From NCBI GenBank assembly GCA_037952775.1, contig JBANAY010000004.1:13950001-14014000 (forward strand): a DNA stretch of 64,000 nucleotides. Direction: 5' to 3'. Shown here piece by piece: positions 42,110 to 53,777 of this stretch. Made by a program: the position numbers and the translations under genes. The notes below the pieces were generated by a model. The model saw only the letters and a list, made by a program, of their open reading frames with translations, had not been told where the DNA came from and made no database searches. Numbering within the stretch: the first letter of the stretch is position 1; every line of letters begins with the position of its first letter. The DNA comes from Clonostachys chloroleuca (taxonomy: Eukaryota > Ascomycota > Sordariomycetes > Hypocreales > Bionectriaceae).

Positions 42110-42620
42110 TGCCCAGTGCCTAATCCGTGTTGGCAGAAATGCACTCGCAATCTCCTCCAATCTGCCATCGAGATATAAAGCCAAGCAATATCTTGATTAA
42201 GTACCGGACGACTGGGGCATGTGCAAATATCCCCTCTTCTCAACTCACCATAGCAAAATATTGGCTGCGCTGGAACTCGATGCCGTTGCTCTTTTTTTCT
42301 ATCTTTCCACTTCATCCCGCCATAAAACTGGCTGTGGGATTCTTCAAAGGCACAACTGCCTCCCTCAACCGCAATCCTGAATCTCAGGGGGTTTGCTGAG
42401 AGAATGACCGACGCATACTATCTTCCTCCTGGACGTTCTTGCCAAACTCGCGGGTGGAGGTCGGAAAGGAAAGCAATCTGGCTGGATCCCCTGTGCAACA
42501 TTTTAGCAACCGTCTACTGCTGGTACGCTCATTATATTCGACAGCATGTGAGTCCTGCTTGGGTCTTGGTCACCTGTAGTATTGGACAAAATGTGAAGTT
42601 CCGGGAGCGCAAGCTATCAC
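42110..42620 (+). pseudogene. Degenerate protein kinase domain
   Basis: A stretch of about 500 bp holds a recognisable kinase catalytic loop, HRDIKPSNILI (42166-42198), preceded by VLAEMHSQSPPIC as in the alpha-E helix. Some 150 bp downstream, GFFKGTTASL resembles a DFG-plus-activation-loop segment whose Asp is lost. A further segment around 42405-42530 resembles the PPE/APE motif and the helix after it, but in shifting frames. Stops and frame changes separate these pieces, and no N-lobe with a P-loop is seen nearby. I take it as a dead copy of a fungal Ser/Thr kinase gene; which family is uncertain. Confidence 0.6.
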
Positions 42621-43130
42621 TCAACTGGCTCCAACCTTTTCCCGCACTTATGCTCGTTCTTGAGCCCCTGCTATTGGACTAAAGAAGCTCAAGGAAAACA
42701 AGGCATTGCGAAGGGAGACCTTTCATAAAAGGAAACCGAGACAAGAGGGCTGGGAAATCGATTTAGACTTTTCAGGTTGAAGGGAATCCTTTGAGCGTGA
42801 CGCCAATTTCTCTCAATGAAGGATCTTGGTACAGGCTCTGCCAGCATCGGGGTGCGGCTTGCCTGCGGGATGAGCCTCCATCTATACCTAAAATATGGCC
42901 CTGGATTACAAACACCCGGCAGAAAGAACAGAGAGTGGTATTCCAGAACTCGGGGAAATGGTCCCTCTCTCCTGCTTCCCGGTGTTGAGATACTCGGTGT
43001 CGTCTTGCTTCGCCCCCAGCGTCGACTAACATGGAAGGCATTCTCCTCGATATCATGGAAAAGGCAATATACACATGTCTTGGTTTGGATATAGGAGGAC
43101 AGCTCGAAAGTCTAAAAATTATGGGACAAC

Positions 43131-43742
43131 ATGACACCTTCACTCTCAGAACAAGGGCTTCAAGAACCTCAGAACAGAATACGTCCTTTTAAGGGAGGTT
43201 TTCGAGGATACACAGAATGCCGAAGCGAAGATGAGCTGGCCACCGCGAGAAAGGGAGCTGAAAACGCATCTGTCAAGCACTTCGGGTTTATCCGCAAAAA
43301 GGACGAGACGACGGTGAATCTGGCCCAGCAGGACGACGAAGCGAAGGCGAACAGCGAAGAATTCCGCAAGGATCTCATGCTGTGCTACCACGACATGGCA
43401 GAGGCAGACGCCAACGCGCTGGCCAGTGACGCTGCCAGGGCCGACCTGGCCACGATGTTCAAGGAGCTGGAACGCGTAAAGAAGCTGGATGACAACACAC
43501 TAGACGAACTCCTCACCGACAACGACTTTGTATCTGACCTCCTGTCCGCGGCTGCCACCGAGCAGCTCGAGAAGCTAGCGCCCGGGATCGACCTGGACGC
43601 CGTCCGGTTCCATGAGATGTCTTTCACAGGTGAATGGTACCTCATGGAAGAGCATGACATGGACGTGAGCCACTACAACGACCTATCGTGGCTGCGCCAT
43701 CCCCTCATACAACCTATTCATCATCAGGGGCTTCCCCAGTAA
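43131..43742 (+). CDS. Hypothetical protein, 203 aa, intact ORF in a decayed region
   Basis: I do not recognise this protein. The frame runs from ATG 43131 to TAA 43742. From about residue 30 it is rich in Glu, Asp, Ala, Lys and Leu, with heptad-like patterns (KANSEEFRKDLMLCYHDMAE, LATMFKELERVKKL) suggesting helices. It has more G and C at third positions than the neighbours and no stops. After the stop another frame continues with SYNLFIIRGFPSNTTIYAVS up to 43838, so the original protein was probably longer and is now truncated by a frame change near 43710. It may be a surviving gene, a recent insertion or a younger pseudogene. Confidence 0.4.
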   Translation: MTPSLSEQGLQEPQNRIRPFKGGFRGYTECRSEDELATARKGAENASVKHFGFIRKKDETTVNLAQQDDEAKANSEEFRKDLMLCYHDMAEADANALASDAARADLATMFKELERVKKLDDNTLDELLTDNDFVSDLLSAAATEQLEKLAPGIDLDAVRFHEMSFTGEWYLMEEHDMDVSHYNDLSWLRHPLIQPIHHQGLPQ

Positions 43743-45889
43743 CACTACGATATACGCTGTCTCTTCTGATTGGGGCTTCTCTTACTATTTCTTCCAGCAG
43801 AAAGTCCTTCACGAGAACGACTTCGAGGTCGCTGGCTACTGAATATATCCCCATAACTGCCGGCTATGGCTCGGACATGCTCATTGTGAGCTGGTGGTGT
43901 GTATACCCGGTCAAGGTTGAATAATCGCCTCCACCAAGCTGTGTGATTTACCATACAGAGGTGGTGGACTTGTGCGATTCAGCTGGGACGAGGGCGTTGG
44001 AGCCTCTCTATTGAGTCGGGGGCAAACCGCTTACGCCATGAGCACCTGTGACTGTTCAGCCATCTATCTGCACCTCAATAAATTGCAAATGCCACTTGGT
44101 CGTCCCGACGGATATCTGAGCCACTTGGTATCAGAGCGCTCTCGGACAGACCACACTCGCATTGCTCTAAAATCGGGAGGGAAGTCCTGTATTTGCTTGG
44201 GAGGGAAGTCTTGTATTCTCTCGGGAGGGAATAAGAATAAGGTCTTTATTATCGGGCTGGAAGAAGAACGATGGGACGATAATGATTCCGCGTGTTTGTG
44301 GGATCTTTATGACGCGTTAGAGGGGCTTGTGATAGGATTGTGGCTGGCATGGGTTGGTCCAGCGTGAGCAGTTGGAGATGCTCCTGTATCTGGTGTCTGT
44401 GCCTTCATCCTTCAACCTAGAGGCTGATACGACGCGGCACTTGAAGTTCACCCCCCGAATACAAATATAGCGCAGCGATGGAATGCGTCTGAAATAGTTG
44501 GGAAGCAGCTCTATTAGCCTATCCTCGGGAAATGCATCGACCCGCGAAACGAATCGACTTGTGAACGACGGTATTCTAGGAGCATCCATCCACCTTCTTC
44601 AGAGCAAGGTGTTGGTGTTGCCTCCTTGCTACTTTGAAAAAGAAAAAAGCCCCTCAGCTCGAGCTTGGTCATCACGTCAATCGCGCTGCTCGAACTGTGA
44701 CCTGGCCTGCATATTGATCATGAAAGGACATCCTCACATCGTACAACATCCACGCTTCCTTGAGGGGAGGTAATAGCAGAGGTGCAAGAGTTCACCCACG
44801 ATCTGGACCGGAGCATAGAAGCTGAGGCAATTCATGTTGTTTTTAGGACGAGGATCCAACAGGAAGACGAAGAACAGTCCTAGAATTCGAAATTTTCCAT
44901 CCGACAAGGTCTAGCTATGGTGTGTCCAGCTTCCATCAGACAAGGCTTAGCCATGTTTGTGTCCGGCGGCCTGTCGGATTGATTTCTCGGAGGTAGCGGG
45001 ACAACTTCCAGATGTCTTTTCACCCTGGCATCTAAATGTATTAAGGCGGCTCGACCATCGAAAGATGGCAAAGCACAATACGCAAGAGCCGAAATACACC
45101 GTTGCCTTACCTATTACGTTGCATTAATAAGATATTCTTGAACAGAAAAAATGGCTGGTTCACAACTGGCTTCGGGAGAGAGGGACACACCCAGCAGAGG
45201 TGTCGATGTGACAAGTACACATCTTTTATATTGGTTCCCAAGTGATCAAGCTGCGGGGGGTAGAGGAGAGCCATGCCGATTAGCTCGCACCAGTTGCTAA
45301 AGGAGCGGCAGAACACTATTAAAGACTTTTAACGATCTGTCATCAAACATACATGACATTGGGTGTTTATTTGCTTGATCCAGCATTAAATTTGGGACAA
45401 CAACAGGAAGCCAGCGTACATCCGACTCTCGGGTTTCGAGAGAGGAGGAAGGAGGAAGTTCAAGCATTCTGTCTATCGGGAAAACGGAACTTGTGCCGTA
45501 ATAACTTTTGCCCGAAGGAGCTTGCTATGCGATGCGCTTCCGTGGGACCGAGACGAAGACATGCAACGACGTCGGGCTACGGGAGAATAGGAAGCCAATG
45601 TGCGGCGTGGCCTATCAATCTTTGCCCCTTTACCAAGACGTTGGCAGGCTTGACCCATGATCTCGACTATACCTCGTTGGATTCTCGTGAGAAATCTTGA
45701 GAGACAGCGCATAACCGATCGACGGTTTCGATCTCCCATCTTCGGGCGGAAAGCAGCACAAGCGCAAGAGAAAGTAAAATATTTGCTTGGTGAAGGGATG
45801 GATGTTAGTCCTGCTAATATCAAGACTCATTCCGGAGACACTCTCCTCTGATATCAGCAGAGATTGATGAGGCTGATGAGATTGCACAC
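43743..45889. other. Decayed region with short direct repeats, no gene supported
   Basis: About 2.1 kb. At 44173-44235 a 24-bp unit (GGGAGGGAAGTCCTGTATT plus spacer) occurs 2.6 times in tandem and reads SGGKSCIC-LGGKSCIL in one frame. At 44897-44968 a 36-bp unit (CCATCAGACAAGGCTTAGCC and its variant) occurs twice. A minus-strand stretch at 44317-44589 reads FPEDRLIELLPNYFRRIPSL, plausibly a piece of an F-box or leucine-rich protein, but this is weak. No RNA gene was seen. Confidence 0.4.
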
Positions 45890-46570
45890 AAGCAGCATTT
45901 AGTCTTAGCTGCATTCTTTTCATTCCGATGACGGCGATTTTTTTCCCTTTCTTAATCCCACCCTCTCCGTTTCTATCTCCCTGATATAGCGGCCTGTGGC
46001 TGCTTTGGGGAGAAGAAATGAAGCATCAGAAGGAGAGCTTTTCGGCCGAGAACTCGTGCCACATTGACAGAACGAGGAAGCTGATCTAAACGTTGGGACT
46101 GTGAGAGGATAGCACCAGTGAGGAAGAGACGGAAACCTCCGAATCGTTGCTAGTACGCCCAAGCAATGACACCACTGGGACCCTCAAACCCTCAAGATTG
46201 CCCTGTAGCGTTGCCATCTCAGAATTAAGCTCGAATCGCTGCAGAACACTGTATTTGCAAAGGGGCCCTGTAGTCCTTGGCAGAAATCTTCTCGCAATTA
46301 CTGTGAAGCAGCATTTCACATCCACACGTGGACGACATATCAGATGTGTGCTGAAGACGGGCAGCCGCCATTGGTAGGTTGAATGTCTCTCCCCTCGGCA
46401 GATGGTGTTTCGCTAATGTTAAGTCCTACTTGTGAGAAAGCAGCCACCAACCGCTGTGTTAGGGAGATAGAAACGGAGAGGGTGGGAGTAAGAACGGCAA
46501 TCAATCGCCGTCATCGAAATGAGAAGAATACAACTAAGACCCATGTAGTGCGATGTTCAACTCATGAGAC
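45850..46570. repeat. Diverged inverted repeat, arms about 45,850-46,015 and 46,420-46,570
   Basis: The reverse complement of the left arm matches the right arm over at least 130 bp. Both contain AGGGAGATAGAAACGGAGAGG followed by TGGGA(T/G)TAAGAA and CGCCGTCATCG(G/A)AATGA(A/G)AAGAAT. Read as protein, both give KAAT-x-R-x2-REIETERVG-x-R, on minus for the left arm and plus for the right. Differences are mostly transitions. The spacer is about 400 bp and codes for nothing I can name. These are two copies of the same former coding segment in opposite orientation. Confidence 0.75.
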
Positions 46571-48389
46571 ATACTACATGCCAGGGCGAGAATGTGTCAA
46601 ATATCAAGGGCAAGCAATACGAGAAACGGTGCTGCTAGCACTGACACGAACGAAGAAGCAATGGCTCTTCTAGATTTGATCCAACAAGTCGAGGGGCAGA
46701 AGTTATTGAAAGCCTCAGGATCAGGTTCTGCTTCCTTTGGGCTTTCTCCACGGCCGCGATCACTCTATACTTGACAGCGTTTAATGCTCGCAATTCATCT
46801 TCGGCTTCACACCACTCGAGTTTCATCTCCGCGTTCTATGATTCCGATCGCTGGGGTGTGTCGGAAACCAATAATCTGACGCCAAACTGAAGTCAACCAC
46901 AAGCTACACGCTCACGGTCGTCCCAACTCAAGCAAAAGAAGAACATCCTCAGGATCCTTCCAGCGCCCTACTATCCTCAACCCCATTTTAGAACGTACCG
47001 CCCGTGACCAGGCGGTGCAAGTGGAAATTTCTACGGACAGCCGCTCAGTGGAAAACGAGATTCATGTTACTCCTCACTGCGGCGGCACTGCAACCTGGGC
47101 CGATGAGCGAGGATCCGCCGGGAATCGTTGTATCGCTAGTCTTATGGCACCTCATTGTACGGACACGGCAAAACACAGCCTACAAGCACGAGAAATACCG
47201 TTTCATCCCACTTTGTGTTTCTATAATTGGAACAGAACACATGGCGAGTTTGTAACTAGCTTGAGATATTGAGGAGGGGGATGTTGCTGGGCCGCTGCGG
47301 TCGAAAAACGCCTCTTATCTGACGGTTCGGGAGCAGGAAACCCTGACAAGCACTGTAAAGAACTTGGAAACAGCCATAATCCAACGTGGCGTGCAATGTC
47401 CTCATCAAGGATGCCATCATGAGGTTGTCAACAACCAGACAGGGGACCTAGCAAAATTACCCATGGTACGGACACACACCGGATCTGCCCTTTTGGTATT
47501 TCGGAAGGTGTCTCTTGCAGCCTCGCTAGCTGCCTCGGCTTTGGTCTGGATGACGGGTTGGGATGACAGGTTGGAACTCTTGCCATTTTAAGGTTACAAT
47601 TTCTTGTTTGGCGTGCCAGTCGCTGAAGGCTTTACCGTGGGCTGAGCAAAAGAGCAGCAGCTCTTCTCCTAGCAAGGCTCATACAATCATATAGCTGCGG
47701 GCTAGAGATTTGGGTAACAGAACCAAGATTCAGCGGGATTCTGTTCTTCCTGGAATGCGGATGACCTCAAGTTGCTTCTGTGCCCGCTCTTCCTGGAGAA
47801 TAGGGAAAACAAGGCACGACAGGAAAAACAAAGATCGCATGCGAGACTTTGATCCTTGGTGGCGGTAGCTTTCGCAAGACATTTGTTTCTCTGGAGCTGG
47901 ATTGAGAGGTGGAGAGGCAGAAAACGAAGCCCCGAGCAAGCTTTCCCAGCTTGTCCTCTTTGCCGTTTCCCTGTTACCCGTACCAAACAGCTTACATACG
48001 GGAGGCGCGGAATCTCATATGGAGCGAGCATCAGCTGTATCGTCTACATTGTCTTATGGTGACGCTCAGACTAACCCTTCATTAACCTCGCGAGGGGCGG
48101 CGCCGGCACGATTCTCCCAAAAGACAACGTAATTATGTACAACTAATGGAGAGGGATGCTATAGCCAAAGCCAGAAAGGAGCACAGAGATGTGAACAAAG
48201 AGCTGTTCCTAAACAAAATTTATCCCATCAATGACGGACAAGCAAGTAGCTCTTTTTGGGAACATGAACCAAATGACGAGGCAAACAGGGAGAATTGAAA
48301 CAAGCCCTAGCCACTCAAAATTGAGAAAGACTCAGGGAGAGTGTGGCACCGGAAGCCAAGGCCTTAATAGAGGCGTTAGGATCGTCCAC
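46571..48389. other. Decayed region, no gene supported
   Basis: About 1.8 kb. Several plus-strand stretches look like former coding sequence without conserved ends: 47015-47272 (VENEIHVTPHCGGTATWADE) and 47364-47591 (ends in a hydrophobic VSLAASLAASALVWMTG). I recognise no family. No RNA gene or simple repeat stands out. Confidence 0.35.
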
Positions 48390-49900
48390 AACAACAGCAG
48401 GGGCTTAGCGGTCTACCACAACACGGGCGTTGGCAGACAATGCAGATTACCGAATTCAGAGAGAATCACACCTAGATAATTACTTGGAGGCGAACGTGGA
48501 CGATACTCGTCCACCAAAGCGGGTACGAGTAAGAGACCGCACCTACGGATTAAATATACAAGGCGAGGTCGACGAGCCAAGATTCTATCAAACGGGTTGG
48601 AGACCGTGCCATTTCCCGATTCAAGTTTCCCGGGATCTCACGCCTAAACCATGTCCCGTATGCCAAATCTGTATAGAGGACAGCAGGGATCCCAAAGACA
48701 GTAGGGATATCAATGGCAGGATCCATACCAAGAAGAGCAAATTTATCAATGGCACCTTAACATCCCGCCATGGCATTTTGGCTGTGATGCGGCTCAGTTA
48801 CTTAATCGAAGTTTCTAAGACTTGAGCTGGCTATCAATCTCTTGGAGAGAGGGGAAAGGAAAAAAGTCGTTCGTAGGAGATCCAACTGGGAGGTCTAAAG
48901 GCAACATGTGCGAAGGCAGGCCATGGCGCCAACTGCTCATCTCCCACCTCGCTATAACAGTTTTAACGCGCTCTTTCATTCATATTGGAAACAAAATCTT
49001 TCCTACCTACTCGTCTTCTCACCGAAGTGAATCATCTATGACTTGGCCTTACTAACTGGAGGCGCCAGCACCGTCTCTAGCAACGGCAGGGGCTCGGCCT
49101 AACACAGCTCGTCCCAGGCGAATGACATAAGCGTCGCCCGGTGATATTGGCGAAGATTGGGCTTGGAGTGGGCTAGACTACAATGATAGCCTGGAGGCGG
49201 ATGTGGACAATACTCGTCTACCAAAGCGGAGACGCGTAGCAGACCGGACCTGCAGACCAGCCACTCCCTCAACACTCGTCTCTAATTCAATTCAACCCGA
49301 ATCCTATAGCACGAGCACCACAGGCCTATGGCCTTTATTCCCAGGACCGGGCTGTGCAAGTCAGAGAGCAGGCCGAGCAGAGGACTCAGCATGGGGACCC
49401 TCGACTAACGGCCGCCCAGGAGCAGTTGCAGGAGCAGCCCTTCCCCCGGTCTCACAGTCCGAGGTCGACGAGGGCGATGAGGTCGCTGAGAGAGCAGCCC
49501 CTCCTTCAGCAAATGTTACAGCTCGAGGCGGGACCCGAGCTCAAGGGAGGCGCAGAGATCGAGCCTCAAGATCAAGAGGCGCAGCTGCTAGTCGGCGAGC
49601 CGTGATGCGAGAGGAAATTCCTTTACTGCGGCCTTAGTATCGCGGCTGATAGTCTCGACGAGCATGTCTTTGGACTGATTGTAAGTGGTACAGAAGCAAG
49701 GCTCTATGTCACGTATGCGGAAAAGGACGGGAACAAGCGCCAACGCACATGTATGAAGCTGACCCGATGGTCGTCTTCTTTGCTCGTCTTAGGCATACGG
49801 TATAACCTATTGGGTTCTTGGTTTCAAGGTTCATCGAACGTAACAATGTACCCAAAAATTCTGTGTGGCGATGTCTGGAACACCCATCACGATCTATGAG
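48390..49900 (+). pseudogene. Two diverged copies of a DUF7924-type gene region
   Basis: A segment encoding LEANVDDTRPPKRVRVRDRT (48483-48548) recurs as LEADVDNTRLPKRRRVADRT (49190-49255), 707 bp apart, with mostly C/T and G/A differences. The second copy continues in frame through a Glu/Gln/Arg-rich stretch (EQAEQRTQHGDPRLTAAQE). A short way on, VFGLIVSGTEARLYVTYAEK lies at about 49657-49720. This combination of a PKRRR-basic segment, a coiled Glu/Arg region and a G-x3-G-x-EARLYVTY strand recalls fungal proteins annotated DUF7924 or similar unknowns; I hold that name loosely. Frame changes and stops break both copies. Confidence 0.45.
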
Positions 49901-50159
49901 CCAGATTGCTCGAGACCATCGAACAATCGCGGAGAAGCAGAGCTATTACGCACTGATGCAATAACAATCATTCCCGTGATTTTGCTTCATCCTGAAAGAG
50001 GTTGACACGAAGATCAAGGAGGCATTTTGAAAACATTCGAGGTCTCCTGCAAGGTAGCATGCAGCAAGTGGAAGCATGTAGCGAAAAGTGACAGTGAAAA
50101 CCAAACGACAAAAGGCCAGTCATGCAACTTTGGGTAGTAAATCCCCCTCCAAACAAGCA

Positions 50160-50420
50160 TGTCATTTACTCCCCTGTCGCTGTATGATTGCCTTGTCAAG
50201 CTCGGCACCACGGTGGAAAAGAGGCTTATGATCGATATTATGGCCTGCGTCAATCGTATGAACGTCGTGAGATCGCGGAAACACGATGGATTCATGGCAA
50301 CGGTAACCCGGCAGACGCACTGACAAAAGCCAAGCCCAATTCTGCGCTCTCCAAGCTTGTTGAGTACAAATGAATTGAAGGTCAGGATCCAAGGCGATGT
50401 GAAGAAACCGCCAAAACTGG
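50160..50420 (+). mobile_element. Ty1/copia retrotransposon remnant (end of pol, RNase H region)
   Basis: Translation gives SLYDCLVKLGTTVEKRLMID, then after a one-base frame change GLRQSYERREIAETRWIHGN, GNPADALTKAKPNSALSKLV, and after a second change NELKVRIQGDVK. This is the end of a copia-type polyprotein after reverse transcriptase; NPADALTK is the typical close of the RNase H domain. No protease, integrase, reverse transcriptase core or LTR pair was found nearby, so only about 250 bp remain. An 18-19 A run follows at about 50585-50603. The element is dead. Confidence 0.8.
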
Positions 50421-53399
50421 GCACAGCCCAGTATATCCCTGCCGTGCCTCCGCTGCCTCTACCATCGTTGTACCTGTTATGCCGGAACTCCTGGCCTCTC
50501 ATCATCTTTTCCAGCTACGCGAGAAGGATAGGAGTTTATGGCGATCACGAGATGAATCCTCAGAGGCTATGCTTATGGAGAATATAAAAAAAAAAAAAAA
50601 AAAGAAGATCATAGACTAGAATGACGAATACGGCCGCGGCGATGGTCTGAAGAAGAAGGAAGTTTCATCTTCCAAGGACTACGGTAGGGTCTGAGTAGGA
50701 TAACTTCTTCGGTTGGGGGGTAGTCGAAGGGTTGTCGCTCCATCCTAAGAGAGGAGTAAGACAGTTCCAACCGCTCGAGACCCGTATTCCTGCCTACTTG
50801 AGATCTCAAACTCAAGATGTTCAATGGGAAGCAGAGAAGTCAAGCGATTAAGGGTGGCGCCAAATTTCTTCTCACACTGGCGACGCATGAGGGCCCTTAC
50901 GCAAGGCTTAGCCAGTCATTGTTGCCATATGGACCTCACAGTGATCACGGTAGAACGAAAGTGGCCTTCGCCGTCTTCCTGGGATTGATGCCCTAGGGGT
51001 AGTGGTAAGCAAACCACGGAGCATGGGTTCTCCAAGATGGAGCACGCCAATAGCCCCCCTTCTTGGCGTGGAAATACAGCTGCTTGGACCACTATGTCCG
51101 GAACAAATAAGGAAGTGGTCATTGTTAAACTTGAGGGAGCGAGCAAGGGGGAAGCCGCAGGAATGATGTTATGATCGGACTTCGAGGTACAGGGGGTTCG
51201 GCTACCACCTCGGACGACAGGCACGAGGGCTTTGGAGAGGAATGAAATCAGGAGATAGATAAGAGCCAAGCTCGAGCTGCACCATTGATCTTCACGACAA
51301 TCTGAGCACATCCTTGGCTTGGTGAGGTTAGACTCAAAGCACTCTATCATCAATATGAAGCTAACCAACCCTTTGTTTCTCTCAAAGTCTAACGAAGAAG
51401 AGCAGTCTTTCAACTTTCGAAATCCATCTAAGGGTTTCCGTCGGACTCAGTTTGCCCTCGAGAACTCATATTTTTAAGAGATTTCTACTCAAAATTGCTC
51501 TCGTTGGGGTCGGAGACCAGGGCGTGGTGTTCTCTGCCCTTTTGCTGCCGCTATTGGAATCAGACAAGCTATCAAGTTCCCAAGAGATTTTTGAAGCGGC
51601 CAGAATACCACATGATGTTTGTGAGCGAAAGACATCTTGGGGTACCGACAACTTTGTTTATATGTCGTTATTTGGTTGCAAAGAGCTCTCACACAAGATA
51701 AACCCACCATCGCTTGCCGCTCGACCAACACCAACAGAGCTAGAAACGAGTGGACATGGCCGAATCCGAAGGGACGTATCAAACTGTGGACCGAATTCAA
51801 CGTCACATAAAAAATATTTCTTGCCTCTGCATAGCTGCTGATGCTAAACTCAGAGCAACCGAAAGACAGAGAAAGGGATGAATCCTAGGTACGGAGAGGG
51901 AAATGACGTGGGAGCTCCAGCGCGAAGCCGAAATTGGAGGCTGGCCTGGAGAGCAATGAATAGTGATGGGGAGGTAATGGAGGATCCTAGAACAGAAGAA
52001 GGTCTTGGCCCGAAGCTTACAAGAACGGCCTCAGAAGCAGGGATTGGGAGCTATGGCTGGCAAAGTATCGAGTTCAGCCCTTGGGCACGCGGTTAGCACA
52101 CGCTTTCTGAAGTCCGCCAAAGGAGAAATACGTCAATCAAACGATGGAGAGAACTGAAAGCTTTGTCACCAAAGCCGCCCTATGTGGGGGTCATGTCTGC
52201 CATGTGTTGTTCGTTCTACGGGTGGCCAGTCCAATTCGGGCTGGATCACCAGTAATGTTGTCCTGTCAAGCGGCGAAAGAAGAAGGAGAAAGATGCCTCT
52301 CATTGCTGCCACCTTGTAGGGAAATGTCGAGAGGTGCTGTTGGATCCCACGTTGTCTCGCGAGGCTATCAAATATCTGCCTCGGGTTCGGTCTTGGAAGC
52401 CGCCGAAAGGTTGAAATAGGGGGAGAAACTGGCCTTTTCTGGAACCAGAAAGGTGTGAAGACAAGCAGAGTCTGATCTGGATATGATCTGGGACTCCATG
52501 GACAAGCGGGCAAGTCTTGATCAGCATCTGCTACCAATTTCCATCATGAAACGTTTCAACCAGCTTCAAAACTACGGTAGTCGACGATCAACGACCAACA
52601 ATTTTCGGCTCACTCCATCTGCCTAACGGAGCAGAAATATTATGTTACCGCGCACGAGAGAGCGGTGACTATGGCTTATTTGGTCTAGCCGAGAATAAGA
52701 ATGTTGACTGTACGGCTGGCCGGGAGAGAGGCCAAATAGAAAGAGGTCTGCAGTAGGATGCCGTTTGGTACCGCATTCCGGCGCCGAACACGACCGAGGA
52801 TACAATTCAAATCCAGCAACTCAATGCGACTCTAGGTGGAGGTGCATGGATTGATCAGGCCATCGACATGTACGCCAGGCAAGAGTTAAGAAACTTGCCT
52901 AATGAAGATGATAACGACCTATTCGAGCTACAATCATATTGTCAATTTGTCACCAAACCCGTTCAATCTTGACTATTATGGGGATGAGGATGGCGTGTCC
53001 TTCATTTTAGCCGCGATGGCTACTTTGATTACCTTTGTTTAGCGATGCCTAGCGCTTATTCCTGGTATCTGATGGAGGGCTCCGGCAAGGTTTTAGGACC
53101 ATCTTGATTTCAAGAAGAGGAGTGGCTGACATTACATCCAACTCCAATCGAGAATCATGGAGACCTCGAAAACAGATGATGTTTTTCGATGGATGCTGGC
53201 GGACGCAAAACTGTCATTGCTATGATAATCTTGTAGATTGTGAGGTTGCTATGGAAGAGTTGAACAGTTCTTGGAGGTCTGTCCCGAAACCGTCAAAATC
53301 TCACTCACAGAGGGCACCCGAGTCGCATCAACAGAGACAACCAGTGCTCGGGAACCCCCTGCGAGATCCCACGTATTCAGCACTCACCTACTGAGACGC
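50421..53399. other. Decayed region, no gene supported
   Basis: About 3 kb. A minus-strand stretch (50609-50824) reads GRNTGLERLELSYSSLRMER, which looks leucine-rich-repeat-like. A plus stretch at 51080-51180 reads TTMSGTNKEVVIVKLEGASK before a stop. A plus ORF of 129 codons starts at 51452 with a basic, hydrophobic N-terminus. None can be named and all are broken or short. No RNA gene was seen. Confidence 0.35.
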
Positions 53400-53713
53400 A
53401 GGAGTTTAGTCCGGCGCTGACTAGATACTGTGACTGGTCAAGCGTTTTCTGCATTATTGCATTTATCTTGCAGCTATCTGGGCTGTACGGTATGCATCCT
53501 GTGTTGCAATTCATGCACATACTCGCCCTACTCTTGATGACTGGCATCAGATATTTCATCTACGACCATCTTGCGAATCAGCCAAGCGCAAGGCCTCTTA
53601 TATCTGGCTGCGAGATGGATTGGCTTTCGATGACCTTGGTGAAAGGCTTCAAGGTGCACCATGGTCTCAAACGCTCGAGGCAAAGTCACACGCAGAGTCG
53701 GATAGTGTACTAA
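53400..53713 (+). pseudogene. Remnant of a large fungal membrane protein (inner part)
   Basis: The frame reads RYCDWSSVFCIIAFILQLSG, LYGMHPVLQFMHILALLLMT, GIRYFIYDHLANQPSARPL and then GCEMDWLSMTL, with two adjacent hydrophobic segments. The order F-x-LQ-x2-GL-x-G, a second helix ending LLMT-x-IR, a basic loop and then E-(L/M)-DWL matches a family of large, uncharacterised membrane proteins common in Fusarium-like fungi. The upstream part is broken by stops (near 53,405-53,430) and the frame ends at 53713. The family recall is from memory and has no name I can give. Confidence 0.5.
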
Positions 53714-53777
53714 TTTACACCTCTTTCTCAATTTCCAAAAATACCCCATCTAACTTATCCACAGTTTTGATTGAGCA

